Of a stretch of DNA of 64,000 nt, positions 43,416 to 51,634 are shown piece after piece. How positions within the stretch are numbered: position 1 is the first letter of the stretch; each line of letters opens with the position of its first letter. The position numbers were made by a program, and so were the translations under genes. This DNA is from DAORHV01 sp964458645 (GTDB taxonomy: Bacteria; Patescibacteriota; Gracilibacteria; Peribacterales; Peribacteraceae), in contig CAYWJU010000005.1 in NCBI GenBank assembly GCA_964458645.1, forward strand, positions 1-64,000, given 5' to 3'. The notes under the pieces are model-generated. The model did not search any database. It saw only the letters and a program-made list of their open reading frames with translations, and was not told the origin of the DNA.

Positions 43416-44867
43416 ATGGATCAAGGTGAAGTCATCCTCCGGTTCTCCGAAGTGTCGTTCTATTACGACGTCCTGAAGCCAATTCTGAAAGACGTCAGCT
43501 TCTCGGTCCGCGAGAATGCGAAGTTGACCATTATGGGTCAGAACGGTGCCGGCAAGAGCACGATCTTCAAGTTGCTCATGAAGGAGGAGAAGCCGAAGTC
43601 TGGTGAAATTCATTTGAAGAAAGGGACGACTATCGGCATCGCCAAGCAGGTCATCCCGCAGTCGGATCTACCGAAGACTGTGCGTGAGTTCTTCGAGGGA
43701 GCGTTCGACGAAAAGAAGTACGACATTGAGCGGCACATCGCCAAAGTACTCGACGCGGTGAACCTGAAGGCCGATCTCGACAAGAAGATCAAGGATTTTT
43801 CCGGCGGTCAGAAAGCTCGTCTGCTGTTGGCCTACGCGCTCATTCAGGAGCCGGATATTCTGCTGCTGGACGAGCCGACCAACAACCTGGACGCCGACGG
43901 TATCAACCATCTTACGGCGTTTCTGGTCATGTACGAGAAGACTTGCATCGTCATCTCCCACGATGCCGCGTTCTTGAACAGCTTCACGCAGGGTGTGTTG
44001 TACCTCGACGCGTTCCGCCAGAGCGTGGAGCAGTTCGTGGGCGACTACTTCGACGTGGTGGAACAAATCGCCGCCCAGATCGAGCGCGAGAACCGCCAGA
44101 ATGCCCAGATGGAACGCAAAATCCAGGATCAGAAAGATAAGATCAACTTCTTCTCCCACAAAGGAGGAAAGATGCGCAAGCTTGCCAGCAAGATGCGCTC
44201 GGGTGTGGAGGAAGCCGAGGAGAACATGGTCGACGTGCGCAAAGAAGACAAAACCATTCCGCCGTTCACCATCGAAGCCGAGGATTACTCGTTGCCGCTG
44301 GTCACCATCAGCTCGGTCACGGTCATGAAAGACCACAAGCCGGTGAAGAAAAAGAAGGAGCTCATCGTGCGCCGCCACACGCGGCTGCGCATCACGGGTC
44401 CCAACGGCATCGGTAAGACCACACTTCTTGAGTTGATCGCGTCCGGCAAAGAGAAGGGTGCCGTACTCGGCCCGGATTTGAACCTGGGCTACTACCGCCA
44501 GGATTTCTCTGGCCTGCCGATGGACCAGACCGTGTACCAGATTTTGGAATCGGCCATGGAAAAGCCCAGCCACCAGGAAATCTTCGCCACCGCCGCGCGC
44601 TTCCTGCTGCCCGGCGACAAGGTCCAAAATAAGGCCGGGTCACTGTCCGAAGGCCAGAAGGGGTTGCTCTGTTTCGCACGCTTCATGCTGCAGAAGCCGA
44701 GTTTGCTCATTTTGGATGAGCCGACCAATCACATTAACTTCCGCCACATCCCGGTCATCGCCCAGGCGCTGAATGAATACGAAGGTGGCATGATTCTTAT
44801 CAGCCACGATCAGGAATTCGTGAACCAGGTCCACACCAACGAGGAGTTGGATTTGGGAGCGCTATAG
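43416..44867 (+). CDS. ABC-F family ATPase
   Basis: A 483-residue soluble protein with two ABC cassettes and no membrane part. Cassette 1: GQNGAGKST, FSGGQKARL, DEPTNNLD. Cassette 2: GPNGIGKTT, a modified signature LSEGQKGLL, DEPTNHIN. The charged linker between them (about 220-285) is the region that reaches the peptidyl-transferase centre in ribosome-bound ABC-F proteins (EttA, ribosome protection). It is shorter than many relatives (480 against 520-640 residues). Exact subfamily not assigned. -10 TATCAT at 43372-43377, leader of about 33 nt. Confidence 0.92.
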   Translation: MDQGEVILRFSEVSFYYDVLKPILKDVSFSVRENAKLTIMGQNGAGKSTIFKLLMKEEKPKSGEIHLKKGTTIGIAKQVIPQSDLPKTVREFFEGAFDEKKYDIERHIAKVLDAVNLKADLDKKIKDFSGGQKARLLLAYALIQEPDILLLDEPTNNLDADGINHLTAFLVMYEKTCIVISHDAAFLNSFTQGVLYLDAFRQSVEQFVGDYFDVVEQIAAQIERENRQNAQMERKIQDQKDKINFFSHKGGKMRKLASKMRSGVEEAEENMVDVRKEDKTIPPFTIEAEDYSLPLVTISSVTVMKDHKPVKKKKELIVRRHTRLRITGPNGIGKTTLLELIASGKEKGAVLGPDLNLGYYRQDFSGLPMDQTVYQILESAMEKPSHQEIFATAARFLLPGDKVQNKAGSLSEGQKGLLCFARFMLQKPSLLILDEPTNHINFRHIPVIAQALNEYEGGMILISHDQEFVNQVHTNEELDLGAL

Positions 44868-44936
44868 GCACCGAAAATTGCCAGGCTCTTTCGAGCCCGG
44901 CGACGCCCCATTGCGTTGTACTATCCGCGCGTCCGT

Positions 44937-45275
44937 CTACCATTCGTTTCCGTAGACGCGGGTTTCGTGGTCACGCTGCCGGCCGGCAGCGTCCGTTGAT
45001 GCTTTGGCGATTAACTCCGAGAAGCCTTGCGGGCCGCGGTTGGGATCATAGCTTCCGAACACCGTTCCGACACTTCCGTGCCAGAGGGTTTGTACGGTTG
45101 AGCTGAGCGACAATTGGCCTTGGATCAGGCGAATGGTGATGTCTCCTATGTGGAAACACTCCATGTCCTTTCCCCAGCTGCCTTTTGCCACTGCGATTCC
45201 TCCGTTTGCATCGAGCACTCCGACCTTTTCGAGTGCTTCGATGAGCCGCACGGCTTCTACGTTGTCCACCGACAT
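44937..45275 (-). CDS. Small hypothetical protein with regulated-looking leader
   Basis: A 112-residue soluble protein; no family recognised. The N-terminal half is helical (VEAVRLIEALEKVGVLDANGG), the middle beta-rich (DITIRLIQGQLSLSS). Unlike most neighbours it has a real leader of about 26 nt with an AGGTGA Shine-Dalgarno-like sequence, which lies inside a perfect CATCAC-CT-GTGATG palindrome (45277-45290). The promoter is near-consensus. Confidence 0.72.
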   Translation of the reverse strand: MSVDNVEAVRLIEALEKVGVLDANGGIAVAKGSWGKDMECFHIGDITIRLIQGQLSLSSTVQTLWHGSVGTVFGSYDPNRGPQGFSELIAKASTDAAGRQRDHETRVYGNEW

Positions 45276-45276
45276 A

Positions 45277-45290
45277 CATCACCTGTGATG
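45277..45290. promoter_or_regulatory. Palindrome over the ribosome-binding site
   Basis: CATCAC-CT-GTGATG, a perfect 6-2-6 inverted repeat 1 nt before the ATG region of the 44937-45275 gene. It covers the AGGTGA ribosome-binding sequence, so it could be a repressor operator or, in RNA, could affect access to the site. Confidence 0.5.
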
Positions 45291-45307
45291 AAATGGGCGA
45301 TAAACAC

Positions 45308-45336
45308 AAAATAAAATATTACTAAAAATATGTCAA
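45308..45336 (-). promoter_or_regulatory. Promoter of the 44937-45275 gene
   Basis: Minus strand TTGACA (45336-45331), 17-nt spacer, TATTTT (45313-45308). Transcription should begin near 45301, about 26 nt before the ATG. Confidence 0.82.
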
Positions 45337-45438
45337 ATTTGATTGAAGGTATCTGCAGATGCATCTTTGTGCTGAATTTCAGGCTACGACGCAACGTGAT
45401 ATGCGGGAATATGCGTACCGTTTCGCTATTCTGCGCAC

Positions 45439-46194
45439 ATGCGCCGCCTCAGCTTTATTCTGCTCCTTGTGCTTTTCTTGGGCGTGCCGTCCTTGCATGC
45501 CGCCACGCCTATCACGCCAGCACCTCCAACGGTGAAGATTCCGATTTTGGTCTACCACCACGTCCGTGCGACCAAGGGGTATGCCAAGAGTACGTGGAGT
45601 TGGAAGATGTCCGTCTCTCCCGCAACGTTCGAGAAGCAGATGCAGTGGCTGGTCGACAAGGGGTACACCACGGTCGATTTGACCACGGCCGCCACTATTT
45701 TGCAGGGAACAGAGCAGGGTCCGGCCAAGCCTGTCGTCATAACCTTCGACGACAACAATCTTACTGCGTACGACGTGGCGCTACCGATTATGACTGCACG
45801 CAACCAGACTGCCACGTACTACATCATTACGAACAAGCTGGATACCAACACCACCATCGACCGCGAGCGCGTGAAGGACTTGGTAGCCAAAGGCATGAGC
45901 ATTCAGTCACATACCATCGCACATCCGGTCTTGACCGCCGTTTCGCTCAAACGCCTGGACGCGGAGTTGGTGGAAAGCAAACGCGTGTTGGAGGAGCTGA
46001 CCGGCAAGCCTGTCTTGCACGTTGCATACCCCGGCACCGCGCATAACAAAACCGTACGCGAGCACGCCAAGCAAGCGGGCTACGTCACCGGTACGCTCAT
46101 GGACCCACGCTGGGCAACTTCCAAGGACGATCTGTTCAAGCTGCCGCGCATCATGATGACCGACGACACGAACTTGTCGAAGGTTTTGCCGTAG
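45439..46194 (+). CDS. Secreted polysaccharide deacetylase (NodB domain)
   Basis: Metal-dependent deacetylase acting on cell-wall or exopolysaccharide amino sugars. The 251-residue precursor has a signal peptide cleaved near SLHAA (residue 22). Motif 1 is VITFDDN (catalytic and metal Asp) and motif 2 is SHTIAHP (SxxxH-type metal histidines); the rest of the NodB barrel follows. The ATG lies 6 nt behind a TATTCT -10 box. Confidence 0.91.
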   Translation: MRRLSFILLLVLFLGVPSLHAATPITPAPPTVKIPILVYHHVRATKGYAKSTWSWKMSVSPATFEKQMQWLVDKGYTTVDLTTAATILQGTEQGPAKPVVITFDDNNLTAYDVALPIMTARNQTATYYIITNKLDTNTTIDRERVKDLVAKGMSIQSHTIAHPVLTAVSLKRLDAELVESKRVLEELTGKPVLHVAYPGTAHNKTVREHAKQAGYVTGTLMDPRWATSKDDLFKLPRIMMTDDTNLSKVLP

Positions 46195-46253
46195 CCGAGG
46201 CTTGTATTTTCACGGGGAATGCGTAAATTGTTTTAGTTCTTCAATAATTGACT

Positions 46254-47681
46254 ATGCGCTCAACGTCCAATGTGTGGCTCGTTTTTTGGCTCGTCGCAGT
46301 AGCGCAGTTCATGGTCGTGCTCGACAGTGCCATTACCAACGTCGCGCTGCCGGCCATTCGGGAATCACTGCATTTCGATGCGCATTCGTTGCAATGGGTG
46401 GTGACGTCGTATGCATTGACCTTCGGCGGCTTCTTGTTGCTCGGCGGCCGTGCGGCCGATCTGTTCGGTCATCGCCGCGTGCTTATGGTCGGCTTGGGTG
46501 CGTTCACGCTGTTCTCGCTGCTCATCGGCGTATCCACGTCGGCGCCCATGCTCATTGCATTGCGCGCACTGCAGGGCGTGTCGTCTGCGTTCATGTCTCC
46601 GGCGGCCCTGTCGATTGTCTTGATCATGTTTGCAGAAGGGGAGCAGCGGAATAAGGCGCTCAGCTATTGGACGACTATTTCAACCGGCGGCGCGGCCGTC
46701 GGCCTGCTGCTCGGTGGCTTACTGACGCAGTACGTCGGCTGGCGCATGAACTTCTTTGTGAACGTTCCCATTGGAGTCGGCATCCTCGTTGCCATGGCGA
46801 AGTTGTTGCCGAAGCACGATCCCACCGCGGATCACTCCAACTTGGATATTCCCGGCGCAGTGCTGGTGACCAGCGGACTGACGCTGTTTGTGTATGTGGT
46901 AAGTCAGGCACCGGTGTGGGGCTGGCTGAGCCCCATGACGCTTGGCAGCGGATCTCTGGCAATCATTTTGCTGATTGGCTTTCTCTGGAACGAGTCCGCT
47001 CAAACGCATCCGCTCATGCCGTTATCGATTTTCACCAAACGCAACGTGATGGGCGCGAACATCATGATGGCCCCCATCATGGCCGGCATGTTCGGCATGT
47101 TCTTCCTTATTTCGCTCTACATTCAGTCGGTGCTGCAGTACTCGCCGCTGCTTGCGGGCATGAGTTTCCTGCCGTTCCCCATTATCTTGGGCTTCCTCTC
47201 TACGCGCGTTGCGCCGTGGGTAAGCAAGTATGGCTACAAGCCGTTCCTGATCGGCGGTCCGTTGATCGTTGCAGTCAGCATGCTCTGGATGACTCGCCTT
47301 ACCGTGGACGGAAACTATTGGATCGACATTTTGCCGAGCATCATGCTCATGCCGGTCGGCCTTGCAGTCACGTTCATGCCGATTATGATCGCAGCGACTT
47401 CCGGCGTTGCGCCGAATGAATCCGGCTTGGCATCGGGACTCATTAACACCTCGCAGCAAATGGGAGGCGCACTCGGCTTGGCCATTCTTTCCAGTATTGC
47501 GGCGTCGGTAACCGCGTCGCATATCGGCGAAGGAAAGCTGCCCGCACTTGTCGCCGGATACGATGCCGCATTCCTCGTCGCCGTAGCATTCGTACTCATC
47601 GGCACCGTATTGGGTGCACTCATCATCACCAAGAAAAAGCCCGCACATGGTGCGCACACGCATGCGGTGCATGCACTGTAG
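46254..47681 (+). CDS. MFS transporter, DHA2 (EmrB/QacA) family
   Basis: Proton-driven multidrug or metabolite exporter, 475 residues with about fourteen transmembrane helices. Family marks are the motif D1-like LDSAITNVALPAI, motif A GGRAADLFGHRR between helices 2 and 3, and motif C-type glycine/proline patterns. The C-terminus is His-rich. No regulator gene is adjacent and the substrate is unknown. The start at 46254 is chosen over a TTG 6 nt upstream. Confidence 0.92.
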   Translation: MRSTSNVWLVFWLVAVAQFMVVLDSAITNVALPAIRESLHFDAHSLQWVVTSYALTFGGFLLLGGRAADLFGHRRVLMVGLGAFTLFSLLIGVSTSAPMLIALRALQGVSSAFMSPAALSIVLIMFAEGEQRNKALSYWTTISTGGAAVGLLLGGLLTQYVGWRMNFFVNVPIGVGILVAMAKLLPKHDPTADHSNLDIPGAVLVTSGLTLFVYVVSQAPVWGWLSPMTLGSGSLAIILLIGFLWNESAQTHPLMPLSIFTKRNVMGANIMMAPIMAGMFGMFFLISLYIQSVLQYSPLLAGMSFLPFPIILGFLSTRVAPWVSKYGYKPFLIGGPLIVAVSMLWMTRLTVDGNYWIDILPSIMLMPVGLAVTFMPIMIAATSGVAPNESGLASGLINTSQQMGGALGLAILSSIAASVTASHIGEGKLPALVAGYDAAFLVAVAFVLIGTVLGALIITKKKPAHGAHTHAVHAL

Positions 47682-47687
47682 GAGATA

Positions 47688-48254
47688 TTACCTCGGTGAT
47701 TGCCGCCGAAGGATGAACACGGTCATTGCCGTATTCGTGCAGATCATGACGATGGAATGCAACATGGTGGCGATGTTGTACTGTTGCAACACTGCCAATG
47801 TCAGTACATGTCGCAGGACATTCATAATGTACAGAATGGAGTTTTCCGTTTGCGGGTAGCGCCACGTTTTACGCAACGTCGGTGCGAATGCGACAATATC
47901 GATGATCACCACAATGACAACCGAGAGCGTTGGGTCGCGCGTAAGGATCCAGGGAATGATTCCCAAGAGCGCGAGCGCAAGGAGCGCAGTGTCGCGTTTT
48001 TGAACGTGGCGGAAGCCGTAGCGCAAGGAGCACGCAAAAATGATGAGCGTGAAACTTTCCGATATTCCGGTGGGAATCGAGCCCAGGCCGCCGCCTTTCA
48101 AGAGTTGCCCGAAGAACGTCACGGCCGATACGATCGACCACACCAGCCATGTATAGGGGTGCGGCTCCACCTTTTTTCGAAGGACATCGCGGAGGTATGG
48201 CACATTACCAACCACTGCCAAGAGTACCGCGATGACGGCCAAAATTTCTTTCAT
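47688..48254 (-). CDS. PQ-loop-like membrane protein
   Basis: A 188-residue protein with about seven hydrophobic helices. Two similar motifs, NVPYLRDVLRKKVEPHPYTW near residue 20 and FAPTLRKTWRYPQTE near residue 130, look like the paired PQ-loop-type repeats of small permeases (SWEET/MtN3-like). Function unknown. A TAGACT -10 box ends 6 nt before the ATG. Confidence 0.78.
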   Translation of the reverse strand: MKEILAVIAVLLAVVGNVPYLRDVLRKKVEPHPYTWLVWSIVSAVTFFGQLLKGGGLGSIPTGISESFTLIIFACSLRYGFRHVQKRDTALLALALLGIIPWILTRDPTLSVVIVVIIDIVAFAPTLRKTWRYPQTENSILYIMNVLRHVLTLAVLQQYNIATMLHSIVMICTNTAMTVFILRRQSPR

Positions 48255-48335
48255 GTCCTCAGTCTACAGAGAAGTGCATATCTTGGAACTCGCAGTTGCG
48301 ACTGGTAGCATGCGCAAGCGTTTCCACCCATTGCT

Positions 48336-48761
48336 ATGGTTACAGAAGTTTCCAGTTGGCGCCGGAGTAAGAAGGTCCGATTGATCATTATTGGCGTACT
48401 GCTGTTTGTCGCCCTTCTGCTGGCGATCTTCGTACAGAAGGTGCGCCTACTCATGGTCGGGGTCATCGTGTTGTTGCTTGTCGCATTGGGGCTCGAAACG
48501 AAGAATACGGATTACGATTTGGGGAAGTTGATGCAAACCGGATCCATGAAAGAGTCGCGCATTCAACGTGATGAAAAAGGGGATTTAGTCTTGGGTGCGA
48601 TGTGCGGAGACGCTTCGTACAACTGCGATGATTTTACAACCCAGTCCGAGGCGCAAGATGTCTACGAATACTGCAAATTCGGCGCAACCAACGACCCGCA
48701 TCGCCTAGACGGCGACAAGGACGGTATCGCATGCGAGAGTCTGCCTGCAGGTACGCGGTAA
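48336..48761 (+). CDS. Membrane protein with excalibur calcium-binding domain
   Basis: A 141-residue protein: two N-terminal transmembrane helices (about 14-50), a short linker and a C-terminal excalibur domain from YNCDDF to the calcium loop LDGDKDGIACES, with the conserved Cys pair. The domain is extracytoplasmic in other bacteria. An extended -10 (TGG-TAGCAT) lies about 30 nt before the ATG. Confidence 0.88.
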   Translation: MVTEVSSWRRSKKVRLIIIGVLLFVALLLAIFVQKVRLLMVGVIVLLLVALGLETKNTDYDLGKLMQTGSMKESRIQRDEKGDLVLGAMCGDASYNCDDFTTQSEAQDVYEYCKFGATNDPHRLDGDKDGIACESLPAGTR

Positions 48762-48773
48762 AGTACGAGGCAG

Positions 48774-48956
48774 CTATTGTCCCAATTGCTTCATCATGTC
48801 CTCCTGATTTTTACGGTAAGCGTCGGTATTTTTCTGGGCGGATTTCTGTTGCGTGGCAACGTTTGCTTGTACGGCAACCTGTTGCTTCATGGCAAAAAAA
48901 TACACTCCGGCACCGACACCTAGGCCGACAAGTAACAATGCGAGCATTCTCATCAT
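48774..48956 (-). CDS. Small single-pass membrane protein
   Basis: A 60-residue protein: MMRMLALLLVGLGVGAG membrane helix followed by a Gln/Lys-rich helical tail ending QEDMMKQLGQ. Too short for assignment. It is supported as a gene by a TATTCT -10 box 7 nt before the ATG and by filling the gap between its neighbours. Confidence 0.62.
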   Translation of the reverse strand: MMRMLALLLVGLGVGAGVYFFAMKQQVAVQANVATQQKSAQKNTDAYRKNQEDMMKQLGQ

Positions 48957-49007
48957 GAATGCGAGAATACAGAATCAGTGATGGCCTTGGCAACAATCGG
49001 GTTCGCT

Positions 49008-49430
49008 CTATTTCTTGGTCTCGACGTGTTTCTTAAAGTTCTCCAAAATCGCCTGCCAGCCCTGTTGCTGCAGTTCGACCGGATTCTGCGTTTCGCTTTC
49101 AAACGTCTCCACGACGCGCGTTTTTCCGCCTTGTTCTGCGAAGACAATCGAGACAGTCCGTCCGCCTTCGATGACGTAGTCGATCTGTTTGTGCGGCACG
49201 ACCTGCGTATACGTACCGTTGAAGTCGAACGAGAAGCTGCCGTCTTTCGCCGCCATAATGTACGAAAACGTTCCGCCGACGCGCAGATCATTCGCGGCTT
49301 TCGGACAGTGCCATTCGTCTGAAGCATGGTTCCACTGCATGATGTCCTCCGGCGTCGTCCAGCATTTCCACGTCTTCTCCACAGGAGCATTCACGATGGT
49401 TTCGACGGTAATGAGCTGGGATTCGACCAT
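49008..49430 (-). CDS. SRPBCC/AHSA1-like protein
   Basis: A 140-residue protein of the START/Bet v1-like AHSA1 group (activator of Hsp90 ATPase homologue, C-terminal type). It has the N-terminal VNAPVEKTWKCWT and WHCPKAANDLRVGGTFSY motifs and a final amphipathic helix QGWQAILENFKKHVE. Members bind hydrophobic ligands; the role here is unknown. An extended -10 (TGG-TAGAAT) gives a leader of about 25 nt. Confidence 0.9.
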   Translation of the reverse strand: MVESQLITVETIVNAPVEKTWKCWTTPEDIMQWNHASDEWHCPKAANDLRVGGTFSYIMAAKDGSFSFDFNGTYTQVVPHKQIDYVIEGGRTVSIVFAEQGGKTRVVETFESETQNPVELQQQGWQAILENFKKHVETKK

Positions 49431-49512
49431 GATTGGAAGAAGGGAAGTCGTGACGATTCTACCATCGTGCCGGATATTTGCGCGCAGGTACCGAATAGAA
49501 CAGAATTCGCGT

Positions 49513-49782
49513 ATGAAGAAACTGTTTTATATCGTCTGCACGATGCTGCTTTGCACGCTGCTTAGCTTTCTTGTGCATCTCGTCGTTTTCATCAGTCTCT
49601 TTCCGTACGCAAATCCCAGCTGCACCGCGCAGATGCCGTTGCTCGCGGTTCTGTGCTTGCTGCCCGCCTGGACGACTTATTCCATAGGCGCCACAGGCAT
49701 CGTTGCCGGCTATTTCTGCGGGCAGACCTGGTGGCGGATCATCTACATCGAGAGACGACGCTTCCGCTTAGGAAAACAGTGA
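49513..49782 (+). CDS. Small two-helix membrane protein
   Basis: An 89-residue protein with two hydrophobic helices separated by a short Cys-containing loop (NPSCTAQM) and a basic C-terminus (IERRRFRLGKQ), which suggests both ends are cytoplasmic. No family recognised. It overlaps the convergent DUF2000 gene by 15 nt. Confidence 0.65.
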   Translation: MKKLFYIVCTMLLCTLLSFLVHLVVFISLFPYANPSCTAQMPLLAVLCLLPAWTTYSIGATGIVAGYFCGQTWWRIIYIERRRFRLGKQ

Positions 49783-50202
49783 GAATTTCTTCGTAAACTC
49801 CCGCAGAATTTCTGTGTCGCCGAATAGGCAGATGCCGAAATATTCCAGTTCGGCCTCGGGTGTGGCCTTGGTTTTTTCCTGCTGTTCTGCCGAGGAGCCG
49901 ACTGTCATGGTGCTCGTGAAGTCCGTGAACGGAATGCCACGTGCGATGGCTTCGTTGCGCACGGTGCGGATCTGGTTCGAGTTGTCGGCGCGCAACGCGA
50001 TGAACGGAAAGTGCGAGATGTTCGGGTGCACGCCGCCGTCTTTGTCTTCGTAGCGCAGGAAGCACATGTCTTCGCGTTTCTCGAAGCCGCCGACCAATCC
50101 CGCGGTCATATGGCCGATGGCGTTCATCAGTTTTCCGGGTTCGATTTTCCTGTTCAGGATGGCAATGAAACGCTTGGACCGTTCGTCGGGCAGGGGATGC
50201 AT
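49768..50202 (-). CDS. DUF2000 family protein
   Basis: A 144-residue cytoplasmic protein. KRFIAILNRKIEPGKLMNAIGHMTAGL matches the N-terminal pattern of DUF2000, which has a fold like peptidyl-tRNA hydrolase 2; the catalytic role of the family is not established. An extended -10 (TGA-TAAACT) ends 6 nt before the ATG. Confidence 0.8.
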   Translation of the reverse strand: MHPLPDERSKRFIAILNRKIEPGKLMNAIGHMTAGLVGGFEKREDMCFLRYEDKDGGVHPNISHFPFIALRADNSNQIRTVRNEAIARGIPFTDFTSTMTVGSSAEQQEKTKATPEAELEYFGICLFGDTEILREFTKKFSLFS

Positions 50203-50299
50203 GTTCTCAGTTTATCAGCTTTATTTGACCGGGACTCCTTATGCGGTCTTATTCCGGAGCTGCTATCGAGAAGTGCATGGAAGGCATACAATGAAACAT

Positions 50300-50842
50300 A
50301 TGCGTGCAACATCCCTTATTTTGCGAAATCGCTGGTTCTGGATCGCTTTACTTCTGATCGTCTACCAAGGCTGTTGGTTGTTATTTCTTCTGCCTCCCAA
50401 CCTCTTCTACATCGGTCACAACGTCTTTTGGAGCGCATTGGGATGGCGCATGATTCAACAGCCGCAATATGTGCTTTGCGCTCTCGTGAGCGTCTCGCTT
50501 TTCGTTCTTTCGATCAAAAAAGACGACAGAATTTTCAAATTCGCGAGTTTGTCCTCTGCTATTTCAAGTGCGTTTTATCTTTCTCTGCCCGACGCGGGCC
50601 CTGAACGATGGGATTGGGTATGGCTGGCTTTTCTCATGCCCTATAACATCATTTACATTGTCATAGTTGTGCTGATGGGGATTCCGGTATTGGTGTTCCT
50701 AAAAAAATTATCCGATACTTGGCTGAGGTATCTCTTTCTACTCGCCCTCATCGTTGCCCTGTGTTCCTTGAGCACGTGCACGATGAATTCGAGTTGGAAT
50801 TATTACAGCGAAGGTGGCGGCTCACCAAGCCTGACACGCTGA
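50300..50842 (+). CDS. Polytopic membrane protein, unknown
   Basis: A 180-residue protein with about five hydrophobic helices rich in Trp and Leu; no family recognised. The ATG at 50300 is chosen because a TACAAT -10 box ends 7 nt before it; an in-frame ATG at 50291 would overlap that box. The C-terminus is a short polar Ser/Gly-rich tail. Confidence 0.68.
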   Translation: MRATSLILRNRWFWIALLLIVYQGCWLLFLLPPNLFYIGHNVFWSALGWRMIQQPQYVLCALVSVSLFVLSIKKDDRIFKFASLSSAISSAFYLSLPDAGPERWDWVWLAFLMPYNIIYIVIVVLMGIPVLVFLKKLSDTWLRYLFLLALIVALCSLSTCTMNSSWNYYSEGGGSPSLTR

Positions 50843-50847
50843 GAGTT

Positions 50848-50922
50848 TGGAGCGGGTGGCGGGAATCGAACCCGCTTCATCAGGTTGGAAACCTGAGGTA
50901 ATAGCCATTATACGACACCCGC
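50848..50922 (-). tRNA. tRNA-Gly (TCC)
   Basis: 75-nt cloverleaf on the minus strand: acceptor GCGGGTG/CACCCGC, anticodon stem TCAGG/CCTGA with loop TTTCCAA (anticodon TCC, reads GGA), T-arm CGGG-TTCGATT-CCCG, discriminator T and encoded CCA. Confidence 0.96.
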
Positions 50923-50956
50923 GTGACGCCCATGGTACCAGAATCTTGTTTGTCGA

Positions 50957-51241
50957 TCACCCCTTGGCGATGATTTCCCGTAATTTGGCGTCAGAGGGCT
51001 TCTGAAAGGGGTTACAGCTCAAAATTCTCTTGGCAATGAGTGCCAATGCGACCGGAAAATTCCGTGAGCGCAGGGTTTGGATGGCGTACTCGGAACACGT
51101 CGGCGTGTGACGACAGTAGCCGTACGGATACAGCGCCTTGAACGGACCGTGATCGGGCGACAGGGTCCGCTGGTACAGCCGGATTGTCATGATCAACAGG
51201 CTTGCAGGAAGCCGGAGAACGGCGAGCAGTGGATTGCGCAT
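50957..51241 (-). CDS. yidD: Membrane protein insertion efficiency factor YidD
   Basis: A 94-residue YidD homologue, which aids YidC-dependent membrane insertion. The family core LYQRTLSPD and YGYCRHTPTCSEYAIQ, with conserved cysteines, and the CNPF motif are present. rpmH, rnpA and yidC, its usual neighbours, are not here. It is transcribed divergently from the 51270 gene through overlapping -10 boxes. Confidence 0.93.
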   Translation of the reverse strand: MRNPLLAVLRLPASLLIMTIRLYQRTLSPDHGPFKALYPYGYCRHTPTCSEYAIQTLRSRNFPVALALIAKRILSCNPFQKPSDAKLREIIAKG

Positions 51242-51253
51242 GGAATCATGCCC

Positions 51254-51263
51254 AGTTTACACT
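51254..51263. promoter_or_regulatory. Overlapping divergent -10 boxes
   Basis: AGTTTACACT contains TACACT on the plus strand (51258-51263; 6 nt before the ATG at 51270) and TAAACT on the minus strand (51259-51254; 12 nt before the yidD ATG). The two boxes share 2 bp, so the same site can fire in either direction. Confidence 0.7.
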
Positions 51264-51269
51264 CGTTTC

Positions 51270-51557
51270 ATGCAGCTCACCTACAACGATGTCCTCACGC
51301 TCATGCTCATCCTGGCAACGGGATTGCTCATTATCGTGCTCTACAACATGATTTTCGTATCGGTGTACATCCGCAAGTTGAGTGAGCGCTTGGATTACCT
51401 CAGCAAAGAAGTGGAGACCATCATCCTCAAGCCGCTGGGCATGATTGACTACGGCGTGGAATGGCTGGCCGGTTTCGTGGATGGCATGAAAGAGGGTGAG
51501 AAGGCCAAGAAACACAAGAAACACGGCCACAAGAAGGACGTTGTAGACGCCGAGTAA
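51270..51557 (+). CDS. Small membrane-anchored protein with charged tail
   Basis: A 95-residue protein: one N-terminal transmembrane helix (about 8-32), a coiled-coil-like stretch (RKLSERLDYLSKEVETII), an amphipathic segment and a Lys/His-rich tail (KKHKKHGHKK). No family recognised. Its start is fixed by a -10 box ending 6 nt upstream. Confidence 0.7.
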   Translation: MQLTYNDVLTLMLILATGLLIIVLYNMIFVSVYIRKLSERLDYLSKEVETIILKPLGMIDYGVEWLAGFVDGMKEGEKAKKHKKHGHKKDVVDAE

Positions 51558-51634
51558 TCCGGTTTCCAAAGCTCTATTGAACAGCAAGCGCCGCGGCTTT
51601 CGTGTTTGCATGTCTTTATCTACACTCCATGTAT

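Noticed and set aside
43416..44867. ABC importer with missing permease
   Set aside because: Two cassettes in one chain with a charged linker and no membrane gene nearby fit ABC-F ribosome-associated proteins.
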